Notes: generated by a model from the sequence alone, not told the origin. A stretch of DNA of 64,000 nt from an uncultured Ruminococcus sp. (GCA_902777275.1 CACYTI010000003.1:57250-121249), one strand, 5' to 3'; counted from the first letter of the stretch, positions 1-8,618 are shown. Program-made: numbers and translations.

Positions 1-234
1 CGCAAACGCCCAAAAATCATCACATATTTGGGCGGCGTTCTGCCATATGCTATAATCGGAATGTTAGTTGTCTACTGCTTCAAGGGCGTTTCGGTGTTCA
101 GCTATCCCTACGGGCTGCCCGAGCTTATCGCCGGCGCGTTCGTGGTCGGCGTTCACGTTTGGCTGCGGAACACGCTAATAAGCGTATTCGGGGGAGTTGC
201 AGTTTATATGCTTCTTGTTCAGTTAGTTTTTTAG
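1..234 (+). CDS. azlD: AzlD-family branched-chain amino acid permease subunit, C-terminal part
   Basis: The frame is open from the first base of the window, so this is the 3' end of a gene that starts upstream; 77 residues are visible. It is almost entirely hydrophobic, with three membrane segments separated by short loops (a PYAIIGML stretch, then [10 protein letters not shown], then a C-terminal segment ending MLLVQLVF). This is the pattern of AzlD, the small partner of AzlC in branched-chain amino acid export; azlC would be expected just upstream, outside the window. A TTG at position 28 could be mistaken for a start, but the preceding in-frame residues continue the family pattern. The assignment rests on composition and remembered family motifs. 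Confidence 0.7.
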   Translation, partial: RKRPKIITYLGGVLPYAIIGMLVVYCFKGVSVFSYPYGLPELIAGAFVVGVHVWLRNTLISVFGGVAVYMLLVQLVF

Positions 235-247
235 GCAGGCGTTATTT

Positions 248-808
248 ATGGGTTTTATTGAGTTATTTATTCTTGCCGTCGGGCTGTCTATGGATGCCTT
301 CGCGGTCTCGATCTGCAAGGGCTTGTCGGTTCAAAGGCTCCGGCCGCGCCACGCACTCATATGCGGAGCGTATTTCGGAGGCTTTCAGGCGCTTATGCCG
401 CTCATCGGCTGGCTGCTCGGCAGGCAGTTCGAGGAGCTTATCAAGAGCATTGACCACTGGATAGCCTTCGGTCTGCTCGTGCTTATCGGCGCGAACATGA
501 TACGCGAATCCTTCGGAAAGGACGAAGAGGTTAACGATTCGTTCTCATTCAAAACAATGCTTCCCTTAGCCATAGCCACAAGCATTGACGCGCTCGCCGT
601 CGGAGTTACCTTCGCGTTTCTTGATGTTCAGATCGTCCCCGCCATATCGCTTATCGGAGTGACGACCTTCGCGATTTCCGCGGCGGGAGTAAAAATAGGC
701 AACGTTTTCGGCGCAAAGTACAAGTCAAAGGCAGAGCTTGCCGGAGGAATGATCCTTATCCTGCTCGGCATTAAAATACTGATAGAACACCTCTTTTTCG
801 GCGGCTAG
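248..808 (+). CDS. mntP: MntP-family manganese efflux pump
   Basis: A 186-residue inner-membrane protein with about six hydrophobic helices, the size and layout of MntP (DUF204), which exports Mn(II). The two-fold repeat typical of the family is visible: an SMDAFAVS motif near residue 15 and an SIDALAVG motif near residue 115, each carrying the conserved membrane aspartate. The start ATG lies 13 bases after the azlD stop, so the two may be co-transcribed. No yybP-ykoY manganese riboswitch can be seen, since the sequence just upstream is coding. A palindromic repeat follows directly after the stop. Confidence 0.9.
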   Translation: MGFIELFILAVGLSMDAFAVSICKGLSVQRLRPRHALICGAYFGGFQALMPLIGWLLGRQFEELIKSIDHWIAFGLLVLIGANMIRESFGKDEEVNDSFSFKTMLPLAIATSIDALAVGVTFAFLDVQIVPAISLIGVTTFAISAAGVKIGNVFGAKYKSKAELAGGMILILLGIKILIEHLFFGG

Positions 809-844
809 TCGGCTGAGCCGACAATCAGTCCGCGCTTCTAACGT
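809..844 (+). repeat. palindromic mosaic repeat, family B
   Basis: Starts at the mntP stop with the palindrome GTCGGCTGAGCCGAC followed by CAGTCCGCGCTTCT. The same block recurs near 21271, 40832 and, inverted, 55507. The stretch 809-1273 (465 bases) has no gene: it holds this repeat, a decayed hairpin, a 199-bp composite repeat and a terminator hairpin. Confidence 0.75.
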
Positions 845-849
845 AACAT

Positions 850-900
850 AAAAAACCTTCCTTCATCGCACGCGCTAAAACGCGGCATTTACGGAAGGGT
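850..900 (+). repeat. decayed copy of the CCTTCCTTCA hairpin repeat
   Basis: Shares AAAAAACCTTCCTTCATCGC and the central CGCG palindrome with the intact copy at 1176-1218, but the right arm has drifted to ACGGAAGGGT, leaving an imperfect stem. It may be a weak terminator for mntP; no long T run follows. Confidence 0.55.
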
Positions 901-949
901 ATCTTTAAACGCCGCTATCCAAAGCCGCCAAAAGCGCTCACCGACGCCC

Positions 950-1148
950 GTTGATTTGTTTATGGGTTTTGTGCCCGCGTTTTAAATAGATTGAATTGAA
1001 TGTTGAATAATATGTTCAATTCCTTGGGATTGTAGGGGCGAACCCTTGTGTTCGCCCTTGAACCGACGTTGTTTACACGTCCGATTATTGATAGAATACA
1101 AAGCGATTGATTCAGCGCCCACGGGCGCACACATGGGTGCGCCCCTAC
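950..1148 (+). repeat. 199-bp composite repeat containing a 117-bp element with inverted ends
   Basis: Bases 950-1148 match 21351-21549 over the same 199-base length. The right part (1032-1148, 117 bp) starts GTAGGGGCGAACCC and ends GGGTGCGCCCCTAC, which are near-perfect 26-base terminal inverted repeats (three mismatches). Each end is itself a hairpin (GGGCGAAC/GTTCGCCC and GGGCGCAC/GTGCGCCC). There is no open frame of note inside. It resembles a MITE or a large REP-type element; no target duplication was recognised. Confidence 0.75.
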
Positions 1149-1167
1149 GAAAACGAGGATAACAACA

Positions 1168-1218
1168 TAAAAAAACCTTCCTTCATCGCACGCGTCAAAC
1201 CGCGCCGTTGAAGGAAGG
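1168..1218 (-). terminator. intrinsic terminator of the serC-serA unit (CCTTCCTTCA hairpin family)
   Basis: On the minus strand the arms CCTTCCTTCA and TGAAGGAAGG (1176-1185 with 1209-1218) enclose a second CG-rich stem, and the hairpin is followed by seven T residues. It lies about 55 bases after the serA stop. The same hairpin, as a reversed copy, follows truB at 55446. Confidence 0.8.
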
Positions 1219-1273
1219 TTTATTTTTATATTATTTGTTTTTAATAGGCGCCATGGGTGCAGCTTCAAGCTGC

Positions 1274-2410
1274 TTAGCCGATAAATCTAACCTTGATAAC
1301 GCCGTCAACAGCCGCTAATTTATCAGCGTCCTCCTGAGTTGCGCCGTCGATTATCGTGTAGGCATACTCGCCGCGTGTCTTGGTGTTGAAGCCCGTCATA
1401 CCTGCAACGGTCACAGACTTAACATCGGCGTCAGCCTTGCTGATAACGGTAACTCTGCTGCCGTTTCTCGGAACCGAGAGAGCGGGCAGGTTGACGGAAT
1501 TTACAATATTTCCGTTCTCGATGTAATCCTTTATCTGGTTGCACGCCATAACAGCGCAGTTGTCCTCTGATTCGGGAGTGGAAGCGCCGAGGTGAGGAAT
1601 AACTATCACATTCTCCTCGCCGAGGATCTTGTCATTGCCGAAGTCGGTGACATACTTCGCGACCTTACCGCTCTTGAGCGCGTCAAGCAGGGCGTCGCTG
1701 TTTACAAGACCGTCGCGGCTGTAATTTAGGATCCTCACGCCGTCGCGCATTTTCGCGATCATTTCGGCGTCGACCATATCCTTTGTGTCGGGAAGAAGCG
1801 GAACGTGGATGGAGAGATAGTCGCAGTTCACCATTACCTCTTCGTTGCTGCCCATGATCTGAACGGCGGGGTCAAGCTTCGCCTTGTTAGCCTCGCTGAG
1901 GAAGGGGTCAAAGCCGATAACGTCCATGCCTACGGCAACGGCGACGTTGGCAACCAAAATGCCGATAGCTCCCAAACCGACAACGCCGAGGGTTTTTCCG
2001 GTGATTTCGGGGCCTACAAACTGACCCTTGCCTTTTTCAACAAGCTTGCCCATATCGTCGCCCGTGCCCTTGAGAGTCTTAGCCCACTCAATGCCCTCTA
2101 CGACCTTTCTTGAAGAGAGAAGCAGACCGGTGAGAACAAGCTCCTTAACAGCGTTAGCGTTCGCGCCGGGTGTGTTGAACACGCAAATGCCCTGAGCCGA
2201 GCACTTATCCTTGGGAATGTTGTTTGTTCCCGCGCCCGCTCTCGCGATAGCAAGAAGGTTGTCGGCAAATTCCATGTCGTGCATTGAAGCGGAGCGGACG
2301 AGAACCGCGTCGGGATTCTCGACTTCGCCGCAATTGTAGTTGTCGCCGAGACGCTTTGTGCCGACGGCGGCAATTTTATTTAATGTTAAAACATTATACA
2401 TGATTTTCAT
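1274..2410 (-). CDS. serA: D-3-phosphoglycerate dehydrogenase
   Basis: A 378-residue NAD-dependent D-2-hydroxyacid dehydrogenase of the shorter clostridial SerA form. It oxidises 3-phosphoglycerate to 3-phosphohydroxypyruvate, the first step of serine synthesis. Visible landmarks are the N-terminal VRSASMHDME and AGAGTNN segments of the substrate domain, the dinucleotide-binding VVGLGAIG near residue 140, the NYSRDGLVN segment and the catalytic PHLGAST near residue 275. A short ACT-like domain closes the C-terminus (from about residue 310). It lies downstream of serC, so the two successive pathway enzymes are probably co-transcribed across a 258-base gap filled with palindromic repeats. The start is the ATG after AAAAGG; a second ATG three codons later has better spacing and may be the real start. 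Confidence 0.93.
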   Translation of the reverse strand: MKIMYNVLTLNKIAAVGTKRLGDNYNCGEVENPDAVLVRSASMHDMEFADNLLAIARAGAGTNNIPKDKCSAQGICVFNTPGANANAVKELVLTGLLLSSRKVVEGIEWAKTLKGTGDDMGKLVEKGKGQFVGPEITGKTLGVVGLGAIGILVANVAVAVGMDVIGFDPFLSEANKAKLDPAVQIMGSNEEVMVNCDYLSIHVPLLPDTKDMVDAEMIAKMRDGVRILNYSRDGLVNSDALLDALKSGKVAKYVTDFGNDKILGEENVIVIPHLGASTPESEDNCAVMACNQIKDYIENGNIVNSVNLPALSVPRNGSRVTVISKADADVKSVTVAGMTGFNTKTRGEYAYTIIDGATQEDADKLAAVDGVIKVRFIG

Positions 2411-2471
2411 ATCCTTTTCTGTGATATTAAAAATGTGGTCGGATCAAATCATACACACTGACCTTAACTGC

Positions 2472-2545
2472 GTAGGGGCGCACCCATGTGTGCGCCCTTG
2501 GAAAGCAGTTACTTTGACCGGGCGCACACGCGGGTGCGCCCCTAC
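2472..2545 (+). repeat. 74-bp short form of the inverted-end element
   Basis: Begins GTAGGGGCGCACCCATGTG and ends CACGCGGGTGCGCCCCTAC, so both termini of the 117-bp element are present, but the interior is only about 20 bases. It lies between serC and serA. This looks like an internally deleted copy. Confidence 0.75.
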
Positions 2546-2578
2546 TATTATTTTAAACGAAATTATATGATAGGAAAC

Positions 2579-2603
2579 GCAGGCGTGCAATGCACGCCCC
2601 TAC
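2579..2603 (+). repeat. solo right-end hairpin of the repeat family
   Basis: The palindrome GGCGTGCAATGCACGCC runs into CCCTAC, the same terminal sequence as the right ends at 1148, 2545 and 21549, with a different pair of arms. It lies 65 bases beyond the serC stop. Confidence 0.6.
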
Positions 2604-2668
2604 AACAGCACGGTAATATTTTCCGGGCGTTGTATCTTTCATTGTTTTCCGAATCGAATCCGAAGCAA

Positions 2669-3754
2669 TTACAGATTCTCTTCCTCAAACTTCTTCATGA
2701 AGTCAACCAGAGCGACAACGCCCTCATAAGGCATGGCGTTGTAGATAGAAGCGCGCATACCGCCAACCGAACGGTGACCCTTGAGGTTCACAAGACCTGC
2801 CTCGGTGCTCTCCTTAACGAACTTAGCGTCGAGGTCGGCGTCGCCGGTTACGAACGGAACGTTCATCAAGGAACGGTCCTCGGGAACGACGGTGCCCTTG
2901 AACAGCTTTGAGCTGTCGAGGAAATCGTAGAGCAGCTTAGCCTTCTTCTCGTTGAGCTCCTTCATCTTATCAAGGCCGCCGATCTCGTTCTTGATCCACT
3001 CTAAAACAAGCTTGGCTACATAGATAGAATAGCAGGGCGGTGTGTTGTAAAGCGACTGAGCGTCGGCGTGGATCTTGTAGTTGAGCATTGTGGGCGTTAT
3101 GTCCATAGCGTTTCCGATAAGATCCTCGCGAACGATGGCGATCGTTACACCCGCGCCCGACATATTCTTCTGAGCGCCCGCGAACAGCGCGCCGAACTTT
3201 GTGATATCGAGTGGCTCGGAGCAGATGCAGGAAGAGATATCCGCGATGAGCGGAATGTCGCCTGTGTCGGGCAGCTCGTGATAAACGGTGCCGTAAATTG
3301 TGTTGTTCATGCAGATATATACGTAGTCGGCGTCCTCGCGGAACATCGACTTATCTGTTTTGGGGATATAGCTGAAGGTCTTGTCGGCGGAAGAAGCTAC
3401 CGCGACGGCGTCGCCGTAGCGCTGAGCCTCCTGCAAAGCCTTCTTAGCCCACTGACCTGTTACGATGTAGTCAGCCTTGTTGTTCTTGTTCATAAAGTTG
3501 AGGGCAACCATGGCGAACTGCGTTGAGCCGCCGCCCTGAAGGAACATTACCTTGTAGTTGTCGGGGATATTCATTACTTCTCTGAGAAGCGCCTCGGCGT
3601 CCTTGATGATTTTGTCGAACGCCTTGCTGCGGTGCGACATCTCCAGCACGCTCTGACCGGTGCCCTCGTAGTCGAGCATCTCAGCCGCAGCTTTTTTCAG
3701 GACCGCCTCGGGTAACATTGAGGGACCTGCGGAAAAATTGTAAACTCTTGCCAT
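2669..3754 (-). CDS. serC: phosphoserine aminotransferase
   Basis: A 361-residue class V aminotransferase that converts 3-phosphohydroxypyruvate and glutamate to phosphoserine. The N-terminus NFSAGPSMLP is the family signature; GGGSTQFAM near residue 75 and the AGAQKNMSGAG segment near residue 190, with the PLP-binding lysine, are present, as is HRSVGGMRASIYNAM near the C-terminus. The length is normal. AAGGGAG precedes the ATG. A strong sigma-A promoter lies about 90 bases upstream, and serA follows on the same strand. No T-box or other leader element is visible. Confidence 0.96.
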   Translation of the reverse strand: MARVYNFSAGPSMLPEAVLKKAAAEMLDYEGTGQSVLEMSHRSKAFDKIIKDAEALLREVMNIPDNYKVMFLQGGGSTQFAMVALNFMNKNNKADYIVTGQWAKKALQEAQRYGDAVAVASSADKTFSYIPKTDKSMFREDADYVYICMNNTIYGTVYHELPDTGDIPLIADISSCICSEPLDITKFGALFAGAQKNMSGAGVTIAIVREDLIGNAMDITPTMLNYKIHADAQSLYNTPPCYSIYVAKLVLEWIKNEIGGLDKMKELNEKKAKLLYDFLDSSKLFKGTVVPEDRSLMNVPFVTGDADLDAKFVKESTEAGLVNLKGHRSVGGMRASIYNAMPYEGVVALVDFMKKFEEENL

Positions 3755-3844
3755 GTCTAAAAACTCCCTTTTTACTTAGTGTAGGTGTTGTTGATTACTC
3801 TTCAAACTACCCCTATTATATTTTTATCTACCATAACATTTGCC

Positions 3845-3873
3845 ATTATACGCTTTTTAAATTGTGTTGTCAA
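3845..3873 (-). promoter_or_regulatory. sigma-A promoter of serC-serA
   Basis: Read on the minus strand, TTGACA (3868-3873) and TATAAT (3845-3850) are separated by exactly 17 bases, both consensus hexamers. The predicted leader is about 85 bases. Confidence 0.85.
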
Positions 3874-3918
3874 TAACATCAGGTATAATTAGTTAAATAT
3901 TTAACAATATCTTGATTA

Positions 3919-4851
3919 TCAAAACTTAATTTCACCGATAACCGACAAAATATCCTCTTTCATGCGCAGCGCCTCGGTTCTTGCGGCTGCGGCAAAGTCG
4001 TCCTCGGTGAGTCCCTGAGCCTTCCATGCGCACATGATCCCGCGGCTTGAATTGATTATCGCGCCCAGACCGTTTTTGTCAAAGGCATTTTTGGCGTCCT
4101 GAGCGCCGCCGCCCTGAGCGCCGTAGCCCGGAACAAGGAAGAAGGTGCGCGGAGCCTTTTCGCGCATTTCGGCAAGCTGACCGGGATAAGTCGCGCCCAC
4201 AACAGCGCCAACGCCCGAATAGCCGTATTTGCCCGGAAGCTGCTCTCCCCAGCTCTCGCACATTCTGCCCATCTGCTCGTAAACGGAAGCGCCGTTTTCA
4301 AGCTTTAGGTCCTGAAGCTCGCCGGAGCTCGGGTTAGAGGTTTTTACAAGCACAAAGATGCCCTTTTCCTTCGCCTTGCAAATATTTAAAAGCGGCTTAA
4401 TTCCGTCGGAGCCTAAATAGCCGTTGACCGTCAGCGCGTCCGCGCCGAAGGCGTCGAAGCTCTCGCCCGCCACGTCGGTCGAGCCGAGGTGAGCGGCGGC
4501 ATACGCCTCCATTGTAGTGCCGATGTCGTTGCGCTTGCCGTCGGTGATGACGAACATTCCCTTTTCCTTGGCGTAGGCGATCGTCTCGGCAAGAGCCTTA
4601 ACGCCCTGCCAGCCGTACATTTCATAATAAGCCGCCTGCGGCTTAACGGCGGGAACGACGTCATAAATGTCGTCGATGATAGCCTTGTTGAACTCCAGCA
4701 GAGCGGCGGCTGCGCCCTCAAGAGTTTTTCCGTATTTTTCAAAGCAGGCGTTCTTTATCGACGCGGGTACATAATCAAGCTTGGGGTCGAGCCCCGCGAC
4801 GGTGGGATTCTGCTTTTCAACGATTTTTTCAATAAGTCTGTCAAATGCCAT
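3919..4851 (-). CDS. pyrF: orotidine 5'-phosphate decarboxylase (type 2)
   Basis: A 310-residue OMP decarboxylase of the longer type 2 family; it makes UMP from OMP as the last step of de novo pyrimidine synthesis. AGLDPKLDYVP near residue 20 and the DGKRNDIGTT motif near residue 105 carry the catalytic Asp-Lys-Asp array, and PGYGAQGGGAQD near residue 243 is the phosphate-binding loop. GAGAGG stands seven bases before the ATG. It is the last gene of a run that includes pyrC, with the aldolase-like gene in between (46-base gap), which suggests a pyrimidine operon. Confidence 0.95.
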   Translation of the reverse strand: MAFDRLIEKIVEKQNPTVAGLDPKLDYVPASIKNACFEKYGKTLEGAAAALLEFNKAIIDDIYDVVPAVKPQAAYYEMYGWQGVKALAETIAYAKEKGMFVITDGKRNDIGTTMEAYAAAHLGSTDVAGESFDAFGADALTVNGYLGSDGIKPLLNICKAKEKGIFVLVKTSNPSSGELQDLKLENGASVYEQMGRMCESWGEQLPGKYGYSGVGAVVGATYPGQLAEMREKAPRTFFLVPGYGAQGGGAQDAKNAFDKNGLGAIINSSRGIMCAWKAQGLTEDDFAAAARTEALRMKEDILSVIGEIKF

Positions 4852-4897
4852 ACTAACCTCTCATTTCATAGCTGTGTTGTTTTTCATTTATTGATTA

Positions 4898-5878
4898 TTA
4901 CGAATTGATTATATCGTACAGATCGTTCGCAAATTTGTAATAATCCTTCCTGCCGTCCTGTATAAACTGGATAGCGGGACGCGGATGGGTGTTGTACTGA
5001 CCCGTGAGCATATAGGGAACGTCGTAGCCCCACTTTATGCCCTCATCCTGAAGCTTAGTCATGTGGTTCTGCATCATGCGGATGATCGGGTTTACCTTGT
5101 ATTTCGGGTTTTTCAGGAAGCCCAAAAGCAGCTCCAAAGCACAGTTGCCCGCGCCTCTGCCCATGCCGTCAACCGTCGCATCAAGGTAGCTCGCGCCGTA
5201 TGCCATGGCTTCAATTGTATTCGCGAATGCAAGCTGCTGGTTGTTGTGGGCGTGGATTCCCGTCAATTTGCCGTATTTATCCGCGATCTCTCCGTACATC
5301 TCGGCGTAGCGGCGCGCCTCCTCGGGGTAGAGAGAGCCGTAGCTGTCTACGATGTAGAAGCACGAAACAGGAGTCTGACCTAAAATATTCAACGCGGTGT
5401 CCAGATCCTCGGTACGCGCCTTTGAGATAGCCATAATATTGATTGTGGTTTCATAGCCCTGCTTGGCGCAGTACTCGATCATCTCAACCGCGGCGGGGAT
5501 CGTGTTTATATACGTTGCTATTCTTATCAGGTCTATCGGGCTTTCGCTTTTGGGAATGATATCCTCCTCAAAATCGGTTCTGCCGACGTCCGCCATGACA
5601 GCTATCTTCATTTTTTTGCTGCCCTCTCCGACTACCGCACGGATATCGTCGTCCTTGCAGAACTTCCACTTGCCGAAGTCGTCCTCGTCAAAAATCTCTC
5701 TCGAAGCCTTGTACCCGAACTCCATGTAGTCCACGCCGGCTTTTAAATTCGCCTTGTACAAATCGCGTACAAAATCGTCCGAAAAACGGAAGCTGTTGCA
5801 CAGACCGCCGTCGCGAAGCGTCGCGTCAACCACCCGTATGTCCTGTCTGACCGACAGAAGATTACCTTTTTGTGCCAT
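4898..5878 (-). CDS. DRE-TIM metallolyase-family aldolase-like protein, function unknown
   Basis: A 326-residue protein with the HMGL-like TIM-barrel pattern. VDATLRDGGLCNSF near residue 17 is the DRE-type metal and base motif (here LRDGG). HAHNNQQLAFAN near residue 215 gives the two metal-binding histidines, and DATVDGMGRGAGN near residue 240 matches the conserved strand of 4-hydroxy-2-oxovalerate aldolase and isopropylmalate synthase relatives. The substrate cannot be deduced. The gene lies between pyrC and pyrF, so a link with nucleotide or aspartate metabolism is possible but only inferred. The start is the ATG after GGAGTGATGATAA. Confidence 0.75.
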   Translation of the reverse strand: MAQKGNLLSVRQDIRVVDATLRDGGLCNSFRFSDDFVRDLYKANLKAGVDYMEFGYKASREIFDEDDFGKWKFCKDDDIRAVVGEGSKKMKIAVMADVGRTDFEEDIIPKSESPIDLIRIATYINTIPAAVEMIEYCAKQGYETTINIMAISKARTEDLDTALNILGQTPVSCFYIVDSYGSLYPEEARRYAEMYGEIADKYGKLTGIHAHNNQQLAFANTIEAMAYGASYLDATVDGMGRGAGNCALELLLGFLKNPKYKVNPIIRMMQNHMTKLQDEGIKWGYDVPYMLTGQYNTHPRPAIQFIQDGRKDYYKFANDLYDIINS

Positions 5879-5921
5879 TTATCATCACTCCATATCTTTA
5901 TCCGGAATATTTTTCTCATAA

Positions 5922-5944
5922 ACACGGGCGAGCAATGCCCGCCC
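5922..5944 (-). repeat. GGGCG palindrome downstream of pyrC
   Basis: CGGGCGAGCAATGCCCGCCCG forms a short hairpin between pyrC and the aldolase gene. Its arms and spacing resemble the hairpins at the ends of the 117-bp elements, but the GTAGGGG flank is absent. On the minus strand it precedes rather than follows a T-rich run, so it is not an obvious terminator. Confidence 0.4.
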
Positions 5945-5963
5945 GGAAAAATTTTATTTTTCT

Positions 5964-7232
5964 TTACTCGCCGTCAAATACTACTCTGCCGCCGAGAATC
6001 GTCTTTTTAACTCTGCCCGTCAGGGTCATGCCCTTGAACGGGGTGTTTTTGCTTTTGCCGTGGAGCTTTTCGGGATCGACCGTCCACTCCTCATTCAAAT
6101 CTATAAGCGCGATGTCGGCAGGCGCGCCCTTGTGCAGCGTTCCCGCGTCTATGCCTAAAATTTTTGCGGGATCGACCGACATTTTCCGCACAAGCTCCTC
6201 GAATGTGAGAAGCCCCGTCTTTACCAGAAAAGTCACGCCTGCGGCAAGCGAGGTCTCCATTCCGATCGAGCCGTTGGGAGCCTTTTCAAAGTCCGCCTTG
6301 TCCTGCGGAGTGTGGGGCGCGTGATCGGTCGCAATGCAGTCAAGCGTGCCGTCTTGCAGGCCCTCGATTATCGCGGCAACGTCCGCCTCGGTTCGGAGCG
6401 GAGGATTCATGCGGTAATCCGCGTCGCGCTTTAAAAGCTCATTCTCGGTGAGAGAGAAATAGTGCGGAGCAGTTTCCGCCGTTACCTTCACTCCCCTGCG
6501 CTTAGCGTCGCGCACCAAAGCCACGCTTGTGGCGGTGCTGACATGGCAGATGTGAACGGGAACGTTTTCGGCGGCTGCAAGGGCTATTTCCCTCGCGGTG
6601 CCGCAGTCCTCGGCGGCTGCGGGTATGCCCTTGACGCCGAGCTGTCTGCTGACCTCTCCCTCGTTTATTTTTCCGCCGTCAGCCAAAAACAAGTCCTCGC
6701 AGTGGGCGACTACCTTCATGCCCAACTCGGGGGCGCGCTTCATCGCGTCGCTCAAAAGCTTGGTGTTTTCAACGGGTCTGCCGTCGTCGCTCAGCCCGAT
6801 GGCTCCTGCCGCTTTAAGCGCGTCAAGGTCGGTTGGCTCCTCACTTTTCAATCCCTTTGTTATGCTCGCCGCGACATAAACCCGCGCGTCGGCGTCTTTT
6901 GCTTTATTGAGAATGTATTTAACTGTTTCGGGGTCATCGGTCACGGGCTTTGTGTTCGGCATACAGAGCAGGCTTGTAACTCCGCCCGCCGCCGCAGCGC
7001 GGCAGCCCGTTAGGATATCCTCTTTCTGAGTCTGTCCGGGGTCGCGGAGATGAACGTGCATATCGACCATGCCCGGAACGGCGTACAGCCCTGACGCGTC
7101 GATGACCTCTGCCTCAGCCGAAATATCTTTGCCCACGGAAGCGATTTTTCCATCGCTTATCAAAATATCGAGCTGACCGTCAAAGCCGTCCGCCGGAGAA
7201 ACAACATAAGCGTTTTTTACAAGTAGATCCAT
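5964..7232 (-). CDS. pyrC: dihydroorotase
   Basis: A 422-residue class I dihydroorotase, which cyclises carbamoyl-aspartate to dihydroorotate. The metal-binding HVHLRDPGQ lies at residues 59-67 and CHVSTATS near residue 228. ATDHAPHT near residue 303 supplies the catalytic aspartate, and the C-terminal NTPFKGMTLTGRV is typical of the family. The length is normal. The ATG has AAGGGATG upstream and begins 12 bases after the stop of the acidic low-complexity gene, so the two are probably co-transcribed. The aldolase-like gene and pyrF follow. Confidence 0.95.
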   Translation of the reverse strand: MDLLVKNAYVVSPADGFDGQLDILISDGKIASVGKDISAEAEVIDASGLYAVPGMVDMHVHLRDPGQTQKEDILTGCRAAAAGGVTSLLCMPNTKPVTDDPETVKYILNKAKDADARVYVAASITKGLKSEEPTDLDALKAAGAIGLSDDGRPVENTKLLSDAMKRAPELGMKVVAHCEDLFLADGGKINEGEVSRQLGVKGIPAAAEDCGTAREIALAAAENVPVHICHVSTATSVALVRDAKRRGVKVTAETAPHYFSLTENELLKRDADYRMNPPLRTEADVAAIIEGLQDGTLDCIATDHAPHTPQDKADFEKAPNGSIGMETSLAAGVTFLVKTGLLTFEELVRKMSVDPAKILGIDAGTLHKGAPADIALIDLNEEWTVDPEKLHGKSKNTPFKGMTLTGRVKKTILGGRVVFDGE

Positions 7233-7244
7233 TGTCGCATCCCT

Positions 7245-8618
7245 TTATTTGTTTTGAGCGGAGTCGTCATTTTCGGACGGCTTTCCGCTTTTGTTCGTTT
7301 TGCTTTTCAAAACGGATTTGATTTTCTCCGTAATAGCCTTTGCGGAAAACAGGCTCTTCCGGGGTTGGCGGCTTTTCCGGGTGCTCTTCGCGTCACTGCG
7401 GCTGTGAACCTTGATAAAGCTGCTGACAGCGCGGCGGCGTTCCTGAGCGGCGCGCGTCTTCTCTTGCTTTTCCTGTTCGCTGCGCTCAGCCTCGGATTTT
7501 TTCTGCTTTTTCTCGGCGACGGTGGTTTTTACGGTACGCTTGACATTTACGGCGAAGTAGCCCAAATGCTTGCTTACGCCCTTTACCGTGCCGCCGATTT
7601 TTTTGGCAGAGCCGGTAATTACTTTAATGGGATAGGACTGCATTTTTCCGCTGAGAGATGAAGTATTGCCATCGTCGGCATACTCGGCGTCCTTCAGGGT
7701 CATTGCGCCCGAGAACCTGCTCGGAGCCTCCTCAAAGAAGTCGTTGCTGTCGCGGAATTTTTCCTGCCGCGCTTCCTCGCGGGCAAGCACCTCGTCGTTA
7801 AAGTAATCGTCAAATTCCTCGTCGCCGCTGTCGCCGAAACCTAACATCGACATAAAGCCTCTTTTCAGCTTTGCTCCGCTGCCTTCCTCCGGATAATCCT
7901 CTTCCCCGTCATAATCTTCGTAATATTCTTCGTAATACTCTTCGTCGTCATACATATCAACGGGTTCGTCGTCATCGGAGAATTCCCCGTCGGTTTCATA
8001 ATAATAACCTTCGTCTAAATCCTCATTCAAATCCATGGCGTCTATGCCGTCATAAAAATCGCCGTCTAAATCCAAATTTTTATCGTCTGATTCGTCGTAA
8101 TACCTTAAATATGCGTCCTCGTCCGAACCATCAGTATCTTCATCCGTTTTTTCATCTGTATTTTCATGCTTTTCTTCATCTGTGTCTTCGTAATTATCCG
8201 TCTCATCAACTTCTCGGTAATGCTTTCCGGGCTTTTCCGGTTCTTCCTCGGCAGCTGCTTCAACCGGCACAGCCTCATCCGGACTTTCCGGCTCGGCGGA
8301 TGATACATCCTCCGACTGTTCCTCCGATTGCTCCTCAGACTGTTCCTCCGACTGTTCCTCCGACTGCTCCTCAGACTGCTCCTCAGACTGCTCCTCGGAA
8401 GAATACTTGGATATAAATATGTCGATCGAATGCAGATCGTCGAATTCATCATCGTATTTGTCGTTGTATACTTTATCCGCATACCTGATGATCGCGTCTA
8501 TTTCATCGTCGCTCAGGTCGTCCTCGTATATTTCTTCCGTGTCCGATGATACTCCTTTGAAAAAATCTTCATAGTCCGTATCTTCATTATACACTTTTAA
8601 TTCGTTGATATCTGCCAC
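7245..8618 (-). CDS. acidic low-complexity protein with SEEQ repeats and basic tail, unknown function
   Basis: 457 residues, no recognised domain. Residues 1-230 are extremely acidic and include about seven tandem SEEQ units (residues 76-103) and long runs of D, E and Y. A central stretch (260-300) is also charged. Residues 320-457 change to strongly basic, K/R-rich sequence with many QEK and KKQK patches. There is no signal peptide or clear membrane segment. The start given is a GTG with GAAGG seven bases upstream. However, the same acidic reading frame continues 64 codons further upstream, broken by an in-frame TAG at 8679-8681. The gene is 12 bases from pyrC. The function cannot be inferred. 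Confidence 0.65.
   Translation of the reverse strand: MADINELKVYNEDTDYEDFFKGVSSDTEEIYEDDLSDDEIDAIIRYADKVYNDKYDDEFDDLHSIDIFISKYSSEEQSEEQSEEQSEEQSEEQSEEQSEEQSEDVSSAEPESPDEAVPVEAAAEEEPEKPGKHYREVDETDNYEDTDEEKHENTDEKTDEDTDGSDEDAYLRYYDESDDKNLDLDGDFYDGIDAMDLNEDLDEGYYYETDGEFSDDDEPVDMYDDEEYYEEYYEDYDGEEDYPEEGSGAKLKRGFMSMLGFGDSGDEEFDDYFNDEVLAREEARQEKFRDSNDFFEEAPSRFSGAMTLKDAEYADDGNTSSLSGKMQSYPIKVITGSAKKIGGTVKGVSKHLGYFAVNVKRTVKTTVAEKKQKKSEAERSEQEKQEKTRAAQERRRAVSSFIKVHSRSDAKSTRKSRQPRKSLFSAKAITEKIKSVLKSKTNKSGKPSENDDSAQNK
8305..8400 (-). repeat. 12-bp tandem coding repeat (SEEQ units)
   Basis: About seven near-identical 12-base units with third-position differences (TCCGACTGT, TCCGATTGC, TCAGACTGC and so on), inside the acidic gene. 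Copy number is likely to vary between strains by slippage. Confidence 0.8.

Noticed and set aside
1-808. yybP-ykoY manganese riboswitch for mntP
   Set aside because: The sequence directly upstream of mntP is coding (azlD), and no such fold is present.
3755-3918. T-box or serine-responsive leader before serC
   Set aside because: The leader is only about 85 bases and lacks the T-box sequence and a terminator.
8305-8400. Possible CRISPR from regular 12-bp repetition
   Set aside because: There are no unique spacers; the repeats are in-frame codons for SEEQ units.
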